Shown here one piece after another: positions 28,124-36,824 of a stretch of 64,000 bases of DNA. The stretch's first letter is position 1. Each line of letters starts with the position of its first letter. The notes under the pieces were generated by a model that saw nothing but the letters and a program-made list of their open reading frames with translations, did no database searches and was not told the DNA's origin. The position numbers were made by a program, and so were the translations under genes. Source of the DNA: an uncultured Bacteroidia bacterium (GTDB lineage: Bacteria > Bacteroidota > Bacteroidia > NS11-12g > UBA955); contig CALSPH010000001.1 of NCBI GenBank assembly GCA_943788195.1, positions 495,673 through 559,672 on the forward strand. Direction: 5' to 3'.

Positions 28124-29319
28124 ACTCTAATAGTGATATAAATTGTATTTGATTTATTATTTCCGAAAATAAGAATAACTCGACTCGAGTTCTCTTTCAT
28201 TTGTAAAAAGGATTTAGCTGCGTTAGAATTAAGTGAGCTATTGCGAGCAATGATTGTTGCTTTATTTAACCCTATAGATTTTAATTGTTTTTTGAGTTGT
28301 TTAAGGCTCATGTTCAACACTTCATCAATTCTATAAAGTTGACCAAAATCGGAAAGTTGGGTGTCATCGCAATGAAAAAACTGCGTGTTGGGAGAAATGC
28401 ACAAATTCGGGTCTCTCAGCAAATTGCTTTTAATAATGGCATTGTGTGGATGGAAAATATATTTTGACGAAACATCAGCTTGATTCAAAAATGATTTCAT
28501 GTCTACAATCTGTACTTTGTTTAAAGTGTGATTGAGGGAGGCTTTAAAAAGTTCTGTTACAAATATTTCAGAAGGGATATTTTTCTCGCTTTTCTCAAGT
28601 TTTAAAAGAATTTCTTTGACTTCATTTTCTAAACTGATGATATGGATTTCACTTACCATAGGCACATTGGCTCGAATCCAATCCAAATCCGTTACGCCAG
28701 AAAGCTTAATAAAAACAACATTGCCCCTATTAAGCAAGGCAGGGGTAAGTTCTATAATATTTGGGCTAAATAATGCTACATTTTTATTTGTTGCTCCTTG
28801 TTCAGCCTGTCTATCTGGATCTAAATAAATGATACCGTTATGAATGGGATTCTCTACAAGATAATCCTGGCATGACATATTGTGACGTTCAATATGGGCT
28901 ATCCCTAATTTTTGATTATTGTAAAGGCTGATTTCATGGAGCAAGGGGTCCAAGTCAATGGAAACTACTTTGGTGAAGTGTTGTGATAAGAAATAGTCAT
29001 CTGCCCCCAACCCTGCGGTTAAACTAATGATTGTGTTAGATGTGGTTTGAGAGGAAATATATTTGGCTTTCCATGCTGCTACCTGGTGATGAGTTGCCTG
29101 CATGAGTGCTTTTTGCGTATAAAAGCACTTTTTTTCATTCATGAAGGGTAATTTTTCTTTTGCTTTTCTTTGGCATATTATTTGTTCCATTAGAAAAGGA
29201 GCTTCATTTTTAAATTTTGAAGATGCAACGAATTGCCGCCTTTCCTTGTTAATAGAAGTAAGAAACGCAATTTTGCTGTGCAGCTCATCGTTAATTAAGA
29301 AATAATTACCTTCGCGCAT
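28120..29319 (-). CDS. THUMP-like class I SAM-dependent methyltransferase
   Basis: Probable nucleic-acid methyltransferase of 399 residues. The SAM-binding fold shows IISLTAGLGADDYFLSQHF, then VVSIDLDPLL, and the catalytic-type loop IIYLDPDRQ. The N-terminal 100 residues are helical, and the C-terminal 100 resemble the THUMP-like domain seen in related Bacteroidota proteins. The substrate is probably RNA but not assigned. The start at 29319 (MREGNYFLINDEL) is preferred. The frame is open upstream, but that extension would run through the opposite-strand lipoprotein gene. Confidence 0.72.
   Translation of the reverse strand: MREGNYFLINDELHSKIAFLTSINKERRQFVASSKFKNEAPFLMEQIICQRKAKEKLPFMNEKKCFYTQKALMQATHHQVAAWKAKYISSQTTSNTIISLTAGLGADDYFLSQHFTKVVSIDLDPLLHEISLYNNQKLGIAHIERHNMSCQDYLVENPIHNGIIYLDPDRQAEQGATNKNVALFSPNIIELTPALLNRGNVVFIKLSGVTDLDWIRANVPMVSEIHIISLENEVKEILLKLEKSEKNIPSEIFVTELFKASLNHTLNKVQIVDMKSFLNQADVSSKYIFHPHNAIIKSNLLRDPNLCISPNTQFFHCDDTQLSDFGQLYRIDEVLNMSLKQLKKQLKSIGLNKATIIARNSSLNSNAAKSFLQMKENSSRVILIFGNNKSNTIYITIRV
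29307..29314 (+). promoter_or_regulatory. Possible variant -7 element before the small lipoprotein
   Basis: TACCTTCG differs from TAnnTTTG by one base and lies 30 bases before the ATG at 29345. A GGCGCC palindrome sits between them. Weak evidence. Confidence 0.3.
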
Positions 29320-29344
29320 TATTTGGCGCCATAAATATAAGACC

Positions 29345-29479
29345 ATGAAAAGAATAAATATAATATTAGCCGTAATTACCGTATTAGCCATTTCAGCATG
29401 CGGTGCTAGAAAAGACAGATGCCCATCTGTAGGTGAAAACAGTGCTCCATTGGAGCAAGTTGATAATGCCACTGTTTAA
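29345..29479 (+). CDS. Very small lipoprotein (44 residues)
   Basis: Short frame of 44 residues: MKRINIILAVITVLAISAC, then GARKDRCPSVGENSAPLEQV and a short tail. It has a basic start, a hydrophobic core and a lipobox-like AISAC with Cys19, followed by 25 polar residues including one more Cys (Cys26). It overlaps ytxJ by 14 bases and is separated from the divergent methyltransferase start by only 25 bases. The signal and placement look real, but no family was recognised. It could be a small envelope partner of YtxJ or simply an unrelated small lipoprotein. Confidence 0.6.
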   Translation: MKRINIILAVITVLAISACGARKDRCPSVGENSAPLEQVDNATV

Positions 29480-29819
29480 GAGGAAGAAAAATAATTGGAT
29501 CGGGTTAAATAGTCCGGAGCAATTAGATTCTATTCTTAATAATAAAGCAGGTAAATCCTACATTTTTAAGCATTCAACAAGATGCAGTATTAGCACTATG
29601 GCTAAAGCGCGTCTGGATTCGATTGCTTTTGATGATGGCAGTTTTTACTACTTGGATTTACTTTCGTATCGATCTATATCTAATTCAATAGAGGAAAAGT
29701 TTGGGATAGAGCATCAATCGCCTCAATTGATTGTATTAAACGAAGGTAAAGTGATAGGTAGCTTAACGCATAATGGCATATCAGGCCCAAATATTCAAGA
29801 ACTAGAAAATTCTATTTAG
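29466..29819 (+). CDS. ytxJ: Bacillithiol-system thioredoxin-fold protein YtxJ
   Basis: Thioredoxin-fold protein of 117 residues in the YtxJ family, proposed as a monothiol bacilliredoxin. Its active site FKHSTRCSISTMA has one Cys, followed by the cis-Pro region HQSPQLIVLNEGKVI. Such proteins remove bacillithiol from mixed disulfides, so the organism may use bacillithiol; no bacillithiol synthesis gene is in this window. The ATG at 29466 gives the normal N-terminus; an in-frame extension from 29433 adds nothing recognisable. It overlaps the small lipoprotein gene and, at the 3' end, lysC by 8 bases. Confidence 0.8.
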   Translation: MPLFKRKKNNWIGLNSPEQLDSILNNKAGKSYIFKHSTRCSISTMAKARLDSIAFDDGSFYYLDLLSYRSISNSIEEKFGIEHQSPQLIVLNEGKVIGSLTHNGISGPNIQELENSI

Positions 29820-31065
29820 CCAGAACTTCATGATAAACGGTTTCATTAAATTGCTTAAGCAACGGATTTGAAGCCATTTTGTATTTATCTGATATCTGAT
29901 AATTGTAGATTGAGTTTATATAAACATCATCGATAAGTTCGACTTCAAAAAGCTCTTTTAGCTCACTTACCAAATTACTAACTCTTTCCGGAATACGATC
30001 AGTACAACAAGTAAAACTAATGGCTGAGTTCTGCATAACGTGCATTCGTAATTTGTGTTTGCTGAAAATGCTAAATATGTTTTGCAAATGATTTTCTGCA
30101 ATAAAGGATAAATCTTTCGATTTAATATTGATTAAGCATTGATTATCCTTAACAATGATACAAGGTATTTGGATGCACTTTTCACTTTCCAATACTTGGG
30201 TTCCTGGATTTTTTGGATTAATAAATGATTTAACAAACAAAGGAATTTTCTTCGCCTTTAAAGGTTGGATTGTTTTAGGATGAATTATAGTAGCCCCATA
30301 ATAGGCCAATTCAATGGCTTCATTGAAGCTTATTTTGTCGATTTTCTCCACTTCATCAAACCGTTTGGGGTCTGCATTCATCACACCATCAACATCTTTC
30401 CAAATGGTAACTGATTTGGAGTCCAGGCAATGTGCAAGAATAGCAGCGGTATAATCTGAGCCTTCTCTACCTAAAGTAGTATTGGTTCCTTTATGGCTCC
30501 GGCTTATAAACCCTTGCATAACAACGGTGCTTTTATTGGCTAGTTTACGCAGTTGGTTTTTAACTACTTTGCATGTGCTGTCCCAATCAATGCGTGCTTC
30601 CCTATGGTAGTCATCGGTTACGATAAAATTACGACTATCTACCCAATGGCTTTTTACCTGGACAAAATTTAAGTAATGTGCTAGAATACGGCTCGCAAGA
30701 ATTTCTCCAAAAGGAACAATCTGGTCATAATAAAAATCGTAACTCTCTGTTTTATTTTCCCGGTCTAAAAAGCACTCCAATTCCAATAAAATATTTTCTA
30801 TATCGTTGGTGATGAAAGGGGTTTTTCCTTCAAACAAAAAATTGATTATAGACAAATGGTTTTCTTTTAACGTATTAAATAGGTCCCATTTAGCGTCATC
30901 TTCATTATAAAAAGCACGGGTAATGCTCTCCAATAAATTCGTAGTTTTACCAATGGCAGAAACAACTACAATGGTATGCTCATTAAAGTCTTTAATGATA
31001 TGGGAGATGTTTTTTATACCCTCCGCATTTTTTACTGACGCTCCACCAAACTTATTTACCTTCAT
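29812..31065 (-). CDS. lysC: Aspartate kinase (monofunctional)
   Basis: Phosphorylates aspartate, the first step to lysine, threonine, methionine and diaminopimelate. It has 417 residues. The N-terminus KVNKFGGASVKN holds the kinase signature, TTLGREGSDYTAAILAH the substrate loop, and VWKDVDGVMNADP-like text the nucleotide region. The C-terminal 120 residues would be the ACT regulatory part. No homoserine dehydrogenase domain is fused. Only 30 bases separate its start from that of divergent fbp, and their -7 elements lie 3 bases apart. Confidence 0.93.
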   Translation of the reverse strand: MKVNKFGGASVKNAEGIKNISHIIKDFNEHTIVVVSAIGKTTNLLESITRAFYNEDDAKWDLFNTLKENHLSIINFLFEGKTPFITNDIENILLELECFLDRENKTESYDFYYDQIVPFGEILASRILAHYLNFVQVKSHWVDSRNFIVTDDYHREARIDWDSTCKVVKNQLRKLANKSTVVMQGFISRSHKGTNTTLGREGSDYTAAILAHCLDSKSVTIWKDVDGVMNADPKRFDEVEKIDKISFNEAIELAYYGATIIHPKTIQPLKAKKIPLFVKSFINPKNPGTQVLESEKCIQIPCIIVKDNQCLINIKSKDLSFIAENHLQNIFSIFSKHKLRMHVMQNSAISFTCCTDRIPERVSNLVSELKELFEVELIDDVYINSIYNYQISDKYKMASNPLLKQFNETVYHEVLAK

Positions 31066-31069
31066 GGTT

Positions 31070-31077
31070 TATCTTTG
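31070..31077 (+). promoter_or_regulatory. Bacteroidota -7 element for fbp
   Basis: TATCTTTG followed by CAG, 18 bases before the fbp ATG at 31096. It excludes the in-frame TTG at 31075, which lies inside the element. Confidence 0.55.
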
Positions 31078-31080
31078 CAG

Positions 31081-31088
31081 CAAATTTA
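31081..31088 (-). promoter_or_regulatory. Bacteroidota -7 element for lysC
   Basis: TAAATTTG followed by C on the minus strand, 15 bases before the lysC ATG. It faces the fbp element across 3 bases; the centre reads TTTGCAGCAAA, a perfect inverted repeat. Confidence 0.5.
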
Positions 31089-31095
31089 CACAATT

Positions 31096-32079
31096 ATGCA
31101 GCAAAAAGGCTTAATTACCTTTGATCAGTTCATTGCAAGTGAACAGAATAAATTCCCAAATGTGCAAGGAAACCTCAGTCGCTTATTTCGTCATATACAA
31201 TTAGCCAGTAAATTGGTGAACAGCGATGTGCGGAAAGCCGGATTAGCAGGTATCCTGGGTTCTGCTCAGAACACCAATGTACAAGGGGAAGATCAACAAA
31301 AGTTGGATGTTTTGGCCAACAACACATTCATTAAAATGATTGAATCAAGTAAAACTTGTGCGGCAATTTTAAGCGAAGAAGTGGATGAAGTGTATTACTG
31401 CGAAAATAATCCGAAAGGCAAGTATATCGTTGCTATGGATCCTTTAGATGGGTCTTCAAACATAGATGTAAATGCTTCCATTGGGACGATATTTTCCATC
31501 TACAAAAGAATAGATTTGGATCAACCTGTATCGGATGCAGATATTTATCAAAAAGGAAGGGAGATTGTGGCAGGAGGATATATTATTTATGGTTCAAGTA
31601 CGATGTTGGTTTTTAGCACGGGTAATGGTGTCAATGGATTTACATTGGATAGTGGCATACAAGAATATTGTTTATCGCACCCAAATATGCAAATGCCAGC
31701 CAAAGAAGGAATCTATTCTGTGAATGAGGGAAATATGGGAACTTTCCCTGAAAGCGTAAAGAGATATATTGCAAAATGCAAAGGAGAAACGGGTGAAAAA
31801 CCCAAGAGTGCTCGTTATATTGGGTCACTAATTGCAGATTTTCATCGCAATTTAATTAAGGGTGGAATATTTATGTATCCTTCTACCCAAAGCGCACCCA
31901 ATGGGAAATTAAGGTTGCTTTATGAGTGTGTGCCAATGGCATTCGTTGCAGAGCAAGCTGGTGGAAAGGCTCATACAGGTGATATTGATGTGCTAGATAT
32001 CGTTCCGAATGAGTTGCATCAAAGAGTTCCGCTCTATATTGGGAATAAATCTATGGTAGAAGACTTATTGCAGTCATAG
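31096..32079 (+). CDS. fbp: Fructose-1,6-bisphosphatase, class I
   Basis: Hydrolyses fructose 1,6-bisphosphate to fructose 6-phosphate, the committed step of gluconeogenesis. It has 327 residues. The metal-binding signature VAMDPLDGSSNIDVN and the C-terminal GGIFMYPSTQSAPNGKLRLL-type region with LYECVPMAFVAEQAGGKA are class I features. The ATG at 31096 (MQQKGLITFDQFI) is set by the promoter element just upstream. Divergent from lysC with a shared promoter region. No glycolytic gene is adjacent. Confidence 0.95.
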   Translation: MQQKGLITFDQFIASEQNKFPNVQGNLSRLFRHIQLASKLVNSDVRKAGLAGILGSAQNTNVQGEDQQKLDVLANNTFIKMIESSKTCAAILSEEVDEVYYCENNPKGKYIVAMDPLDGSSNIDVNASIGTIFSIYKRIDLDQPVSDADIYQKGREIVAGGYIIYGSSTMLVFSTGNGVNGFTLDSGIQEYCLSHPNMQMPAKEGIYSVNEGNMGTFPESVKRYIAKCKGETGEKPKSARYIGSLIADFHRNLIKGGIFMYPSTQSAPNGKLRLLYECVPMAFVAEQAGGKAHTGDIDVLDIVPNELHQRVPLYIGNKSMVEDLLQS

Positions 32080-32082
32080 AGA

Positions 32083-33507
32083 TTAATTTTTGAGCCAAAT
32101 ACTTACTTGTACTGTTTCATGCACTAGCTTGTAAACAGAATCTTTACCAGGGTAATCGATTTTATAGGGAGTGATAATACATTCTGATGTTTTATAATTA
32201 TGCTTGCCAACTGAACTAGGGATATTATGACGTGGCTTTAAGAACCAATTGAATTGGTAGTATAATTGGAGATCTATACCAATTGTTTTGGAGGGAAAAT
32301 GTTTATTGCAATAGACTATGGCATCTAATGTTGCCTCCTTACTTTCTTTGTAGGTCTCAGACTGATTTCGATTAATGGCATTTGCCATACCTAAATATGC
32401 CGGTTTAAAACTAATCAAGAATGGTAGGAGAATAAAAAGAGGAGTGAATCTCCAGTACCTTTTCTTTTTTCTTGCTATTTCAGAGGCAAAACGGAAAACA
32501 AAGGGTATCAGCATTACCATGCCAATGAATAAATAAAACACCCATAACCTTTTCGTAAAAAGCATGATAGGAATTATAGCAAGGGCAGCGAAAATCACAT
32601 AAGATGAATATTCTCTATGCTTCCTGAGGATTAAAGCTGCACAAATCAGAATAATCAAAACCAGAATTGCACTCAACCAGAATGGCAATGGATCATAATA
32701 TTGCAAAAGCCTTATAATCCAATCTCCAAAGGTAATTTTTGGATTGTCATAAGGCTTAGATGCAGTTGTTACTATTTTAATTAGGCCATTGCGGAAATGT
32801 GGGCTAATTAATGATAATGGGAGAGCTGGAAGGGCAATGATTAGTCCAGTCAAGCCATAAAAAGCCTTATTTAAGAACTGTCTTAAGTTGATCTCTTTTT
32901 GATAAAATTGATACAAAATCACCCCAACCAAGAATAAACATCCAAATGCGATGCTGATCTTACTGCCAAATGCTAGTCCCAATAATAGCCAAGCCCAGTC
33001 TTTGCTGTTAAATGTAAAAAACAAGCCTATTAGCAGCAATTGCATAGGCTCGGGTTTGGGCATCCCGATAAAGTAAAGAGTATAAGGAAAGAAAAAAAAC
33101 ACGATTAAGGATAACAACCGTGATAAACCCAATTCTTTATTTATGTACCGATTGATCAGATGAAACCCGAGGATTAGATAGAAGGCATGTGCCATTCGAA
33201 TGGCAAAGACTAAGCCCTTAGTCCCAAAAACATAAAAGGGAATAGCTGCTATCAAAGCATCACACATGTAATTAAACCTTCCATAAATATAACCCTTGCC
33301 AGCTATAACGCTTAGCACAAATTCTTTTAAATTTGAAGCATTCAGAATGTTATATACCTCCCTTAAGAAAATGAGCTCATCAAAAGCGGTAAAGGGGTTG
33401 CTTCCTCCATCATAGCCAATTAAGCCGATGCTATTGATCTTAGCGCACAACAGCACAAAGAAGCCAATAAGGACCCAATAAAGAAGTTTTATACTGCCCT
33501 TACCCAT
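32083..33507 (-). CDS. GT39-like integral membrane glycosyltransferase
   Basis: Polytopic membrane protein of 474 residues with about ten hydrophobic segments. A Asp-Glu pair follows the first segment (FDELIFLREVY, Asp43-Glu44), as in GT39/ArnT-type enzymes that move a sugar from a polyprenyl-phosphate donor on the periplasmic side. A soluble C-terminal tail of about 90 residues follows. It starts directly after the stop of a GT2 gene, whose product probably makes the lipid-linked donor. The assignment rests on topology and the DE motif. Confidence 0.65.
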   Translation of the reverse strand: MGKGSIKLLYWVLIGFFVLLCAKINSIGLIGYDGGSNPFTAFDELIFLREVYNILNASNLKEFVLSVIAGKGYIYGRFNYMCDALIAAIPFYVFGTKGLVFAIRMAHAFYLILGFHLINRYINKELGLSRLLSLIVFFFFPYTLYFIGMPKPEPMQLLLIGLFFTFNSKDWAWLLLGLAFGSKISIAFGCLFLVGVILYQFYQKEINLRQFLNKAFYGLTGLIIALPALPLSLISPHFRNGLIKIVTTASKPYDNPKITFGDWIIRLLQYYDPLPFWLSAILVLIILICAALILRKHREYSSYVIFAALAIIPIMLFTKRLWVFYLFIGMVMLIPFVFRFASEIARKKKRYWRFTPLFILLPFLISFKPAYLGMANAINRNQSETYKESKEATLDAIVYCNKHFPSKTIGIDLQLYYQFNWFLKPRHNIPSSVGKHNYKTSECIITPYKIDYPGKDSVYKLVHETVQVSIWLKN

Positions 33508-34221
33508 TTATTTTTTCAATTGATTAACGTAATTGAGTGTTCGCTTGATAATCTTAATTTTTGTTTTTAAACTACTTCCGCTACCTCCTTTGGCTTCTCC
33601 AGCAACACGAGGGAGGAATTGAACTGGAATAGTTTTTATGCTACCATTTTTCTTAGCAAAATATACCCAATGTAAATCAAGGGAAAAATCATTTGGTGCA
33701 TTTGTTTTGGCTCGGTCATAAAATGATCTGCTAAACATTTTGGGTTGAGCATTAATTTCGGTAATCCATGATTTTAGTTTCATGCTTGAATAAAATGCCA
33801 TACCATAAGATAAAAGGGTTTCTGCGATTCCACGCTCTATGCGAACCCCTTTAACAAGCACATTTGATGGGTTGGTTTGCTTTTGATAAACATCAAATGC
33901 CGTTATACAATCCATCAAGTCAGTTTGAAGATCAGCATGGGTCCATGCTAAAACATCTGATTTCGCAAGTTTAAGCCCTTCCAGAATACCAAACCCATAA
34001 CCCTGATTTTTCTTAACATTTGCGATAGAGATATGTAGGCCATTATTTTCAAGACGAAAAGAGTTCATCAAGGAAAGTGAGTTATCCGTTGATCCATTAT
34101 TTACCAAAACAATTTCTGCTTTGGGCTCTTTTCGCAGCAGATCAAGAACTCTTAGAAAAAGCGACTTAAGGTTGTCTTCTTCGTTGTAACAAGGAATAAT
34201 TACACTGAATATTGGGATCAT
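33508..34221 (-). CDS. Family 2 glycosyltransferase (polyprenyl-phosphate sugar transferase-like)
   Basis: GT-A fold enzyme of 237 residues. The N-terminus reads FSVIIPCYNEEDNLKSLF, then VLVNNGSTDNSL, and the DxD-like region is WTHADLQTD. This is close to dolichol-phosphate mannosyltransferase-like enzymes that charge polyprenyl phosphate with a sugar. No C-terminal membrane anchor was seen. The ATG at 34221 is used; the frame upstream runs through the promoter. The adjacent membrane glycosyltransferase would use the product. Confidence 0.82.
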   Translation of the reverse strand: MIPIFSVIIPCYNEEDNLKSLFLRVLDLLRKEPKAEIVLVNNGSTDNSLSLMNSFRLENNGLHISIANVKKNQGYGFGILEGLKLAKSDVLAWTHADLQTDLMDCITAFDVYQKQTNPSNVLVKGVRIERGIAETLLSYGMAFYSSMKLKSWITEINAQPKMFSRSFYDRAKTNAPNDFSLDLHWVYFAKKNGSIKTIPVQFLPRVAGEAKGGSGSSLKTKIKIIKRTLNYVNQLKK

Positions 34222-34261
34222 AATTCTTTTTTCAAAGCCTTTTGGTTGATGTATACTTAAA

Positions 34262-34269
34262 CAAATGTA
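34262..34269 (-). promoter_or_regulatory. Bacteroidota -7 element for the GT2 gene
   Basis: TACATTTG on the minus strand, 40 bases before the ATG at 34221. It supports the shorter start. Confidence 0.5.
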
Positions 34270-34305
34270 TGATTTTAAAGGTTTTATTCTATCAAAGCAA
34301 AAGGT

Positions 34306-34313
34306 TACTTTTG
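34306..34313 (+). promoter_or_regulatory. Bacteroidota -7 element for the SDR gene
   Basis: TACTTTTG followed by CACC, 18 bases before the ATG at 34332. Confidence 0.5.
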
Positions 34314-34331
34314 CACCAATATATTTAACCA

Positions 34332-35288
34332 ATGCAAAACAAAAACATATTTATCACTGGTGGAGCAGGATTTATTGCAAATACCATTATCGCTAAACTA
34401 ATTGATAAAAACAAAATCACGGTATATGATAATTTTCTTAGGGACACGTTGACCGACTCTCCATTTGCAAAGCACCCGAACATTAATATAATCAAAGGGG
34501 ATGTGTTGGATGCACTGCATCTAAAGGAAAGTATGAAAGGTATGGATATTGTGGTTCATGCTGCAGGAATTGCAGGTATTGATACCGTAATTAAGAAACC
34601 TGTCAAAACAATGGAAGTAAATATGATTGGTACAGCAAATGCTTTAGCTGCTGCTTATGCAAATGGGATTACAGATCGTTTTATTGATTTCTCAACTTCA
34701 GAGGTTTTTGGCAGTATGGCATTTAGAAGCTCAGAAACGGATCAAACTGTTTCAGGTAGTGCTGGGGAAGCTAGATGGACTTATGCAGTAAGTAAGTTGG
34801 CCGGGGAGCATTTGGCTCATGCTTATGTATCACAATACGGTATGCCAGTAGTTACAGTACGCCCTTTTAATGTGTATGGACCAGGGCAAACCGGTGAAGG
34901 AGCGATACAGATATTTATCAAACGTGCCATGAAGAATGAAACTATTAAAATTGATGGTGATGGCACCCAAATAAGAGCTTGGTGTTATGTAGATGATTTT
35001 GTTGATTGTTTAATTCGCTGTCTTAATAACCCAAATGCAATTGGCCAAAGTTTTAATATAGGCAATGCAAGAGCAGTTACTACCATTTTAGGTTTGGCTG
35101 AAACGGTATGTAGAGTATTGAAATCGGATTCTAAAATTGAACATATGCCTCCATTAAGTGCTGATATTGCACTAAGAATCCCTTCAGTTGATAAATCTGA
35201 AGAGTTGTTGGGTTTTAAAGCTCAAGTGGATTTAGAAGAAGGTATAAGAAGAACAGCAAAATGGTTTCAGGAAAATAATATGATTTGA
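34332..35288 (+). CDS. NAD-dependent nucleotide-sugar epimerase/dehydratase
   Basis: Extended SDR protein of 318 residues acting on a nucleotide sugar. The NAD loop is [13 protein letters not shown], the serine/glycine block is FSTSEVFGS, and the catalytic pair is in [12 protein letters not shown] (Tyr-x3-Lys). [17 protein letters not shown] is typical of UDP-sugar epimerases and decarboxylases. It is followed by a GNAT and a FemAB-like gene, which suggests synthesis of an acylated amino sugar. The exact reaction is not clear. Confidence 0.85.
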   Translation: MQNKNIFITGGAGFIANTIIAKLIDKNKITVYDNFLRDTLTDSPFAKHPNINIIKGDVLDALHLKESMKGMDIVVHAAGIAGIDTVIKKPVKTMEVNMIGTANALAAAYANGITDRFIDFSTSEVFGSMAFRSSETDQTVSGSAGEARWTYAVSKLAGEHLAHAYVSQYGMPVVTVRPFNVYGPGQTGEGAIQIFIKRAMKNETIKIDGDGTQIRAWCYVDDFVDCLIRCLNNPNAIGQSFNIGNARAVTTILGLAETVCRVLKSDSKIEHMPPLSADIALRIPSVDKSEELLGFKAQVDLEEGIRRTAKWFQENNMI

Positions 35289-35295
35289 TAAACAG

Positions 35296-35829
35296 ATGCT
35301 ATTAAAGGATCAAATATGCACATTAAGGCCTGTAAGTCAGGATGATATTGCGCGTTCTTTGATTTGGCGTAATGATCCTTTGATCAAGAAAGATTTGCAG
35401 ACCTATCGCCTTCCAATCACGAAACCAATGGAGGATGACTGGATTGAGAAAGCAATGAATGGCGATCAAGATCGGGTAGTTTTTGCAATAGATGAAAACT
35501 CCTCACATCAGCATGTAGGGTTCATCGAATTGAATTCAATTGACTATTTTAATCGTAGCGGACAGTTTGCTATTGTTATTGGTGATGTATCAGCCCAAGG
35601 CAAAGGTATTGGAATGAGTGCAACTCGTCAACTTTTAGATTATGGCTTTAATCAACTCAACCTCAATAAAGTATATCTTCAGGTGGCAGAATATAACAGG
35701 ACTGCGCTAGGGCTCTATGAAAAAATGGGTTTTATTACTGAAGGAACGATACGATCCCAATACTTTAAAGATGGAGCATACTTCGATATGATCGCTATGG
35801 GCCTATTGGCTAGTGAATTTACCGCATGA
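35296..35829 (+). CDS. GNAT family N-acetyltransferase (RimJ/RimL-like)
   Basis: Acetyl-CoA dependent acetyltransferase of 177 residues. It opens ICTLRPVSQDDIARSLIWRN. The acetyl-CoA loop is VSAQGKGIGMSATRQLL (Q/R-x2-G-x-G/A type) and the C-terminal block is VAEYNRTALGLYEKMGFITEG. Similar proteins acetylate ribosomal proteins or amino sugars. Between a nucleotide-sugar SDR and a FemAB-like gene, amino-sugar acetylation is the likelier role. It overlaps the next gene by 4 bases. Confidence 0.82.
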   Translation: MLLKDQICTLRPVSQDDIARSLIWRNDPLIKKDLQTYRLPITKPMEDDWIEKAMNGDQDRVVFAIDENSSHQHVGFIELNSIDYFNRSGQFAIVIGDVSAQGKGIGMSATRQLLDYGFNQLNLNKVYLQVAEYNRTALGLYEKMGFITEGTIRSQYFKDGAYFDMIAMGLLASEFTA

Positions 35830-36824
35830 ATTTCAAAGTTTTAACAGATCCACAACGATATCAGAAATTCGTTGAAAATGCGTCTAATTCAATGTTATAT
35901 CACACGAATAATTACTTGAGTTTTGCGAGTGACTTATTGGGTTGTCAAGTTGAAATACTTGCATGGGAGGTGAATAATGAGATTGTGGCTGCCTGTCCTT
36001 GGTTGTTTAAAGAAGGGGCATTTGGAAAAGTTTATAATTCTTTGGCTTATTATGGAGCTAACGGGGGTGTATTATATACAGAAGTTGAATCTGTAGGCCC
36101 TTTTATTGCTGAAATGGAAGCTTATTTAACACAGGTTTCTACAGTCCATACTCAAATCAGCAATCCTTTTGACGAGCATTTACTGGTTAAGTCAGATTTT
36201 ACCCAGAATAGGGTTGCACAAATAACTGAACTACCAAGTCAATCTGAAGATAGTGTGGTAATGGAAATTTTCCATTCCAAAACGAGAAATATGGTCCGCA
36301 AAGGACTTAAGGAAGATGTTGGTGTTCAAGTTGCTACTAACTTGGAATTTCTTGCCGAAACTCATCTACAAAATATGGAGGCCGTTAATGTTAATCCAAA
36401 AGGAGATGAGTTCTTTAAGTTATTACCTAAATATTTTACTCAAGGGCAAGATTATCAGGTTTTCGAGGCCTTAATTGAAAATGGAAAGGCTGCGGCCTTG
36501 CTTGTTTTTTACCACCTTAATATGGTAGAATATTATATGCCCGCAATTCATATTGACTATCGAAATAAACAAGCGATGTCCGCATTAATATTAAGGGTAA
36601 TGCAAGATTCCATTGACAAGGGTTATACCATTTGGAATTGGGGCGGTACTCCAATTAGCAATGAAAATTTGTATCGCTTTAAATCAAGGTTTGGTGCAAT
36701 TGATAAACTATATACCATTCAAGGAAAGGTGAATGATAAATCAATCTTTTCCCATTCTATTCAAAAAATTACGGATTCTTATCCAGGGATGTTTGTTGTG
36801 CCCTTTGACATGTTAAATCCTTAA
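35826..36824 (+). CDS. FemAB/GNAT-fold acyltransferase-like protein
   Basis: Protein of 332 residues with the double-GNAT look of FemAB-like proteins. A variable N-terminal half is followed by RNMVRKGLKEDVGVQV and a C-terminal half with AALLVFYHLNMVEYYMPAI and IWNWGGTPISNENLYRFKSRF. Family members add amino acids to peptidoglycan, or acyl or amino-acyl groups to surface glycans. It is cotranscribed with the GNAT and SDR genes. The last 56 bases overlap the convergent GT39 gene. Confidence 0.72.
   Translation: MNFKVLTDPQRYQKFVENASNSMLYHTNNYLSFASDLLGCQVEILAWEVNNEIVAACPWLFKEGAFGKVYNSLAYYGANGGVLYTEVESVGPFIAEMEAYLTQVSTVHTQISNPFDEHLLVKSDFTQNRVAQITELPSQSEDSVVMEIFHSKTRNMVRKGLKEDVGVQVATNLEFLAETHLQNMEAVNVNPKGDEFFKLLPKYFTQGQDYQVFEALIENGKAAALLVFYHLNMVEYYMPAIHIDYRNKQAMSALILRVMQDSIDKGYTIWNWGGTPISNENLYRFKSRFGAIDKLYTIQGKVNDKSIFSHSIQKITDSYPGMFVVPFDMLNP

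Noticed and set aside
29320-29472. N-terminal extension of the THUMP-like methyltransferase
   Set aside because: The frame is open, but it lies opposite the small lipoprotein gene, reads like an antisense translation of it, and precedes a good ATG at 29319.
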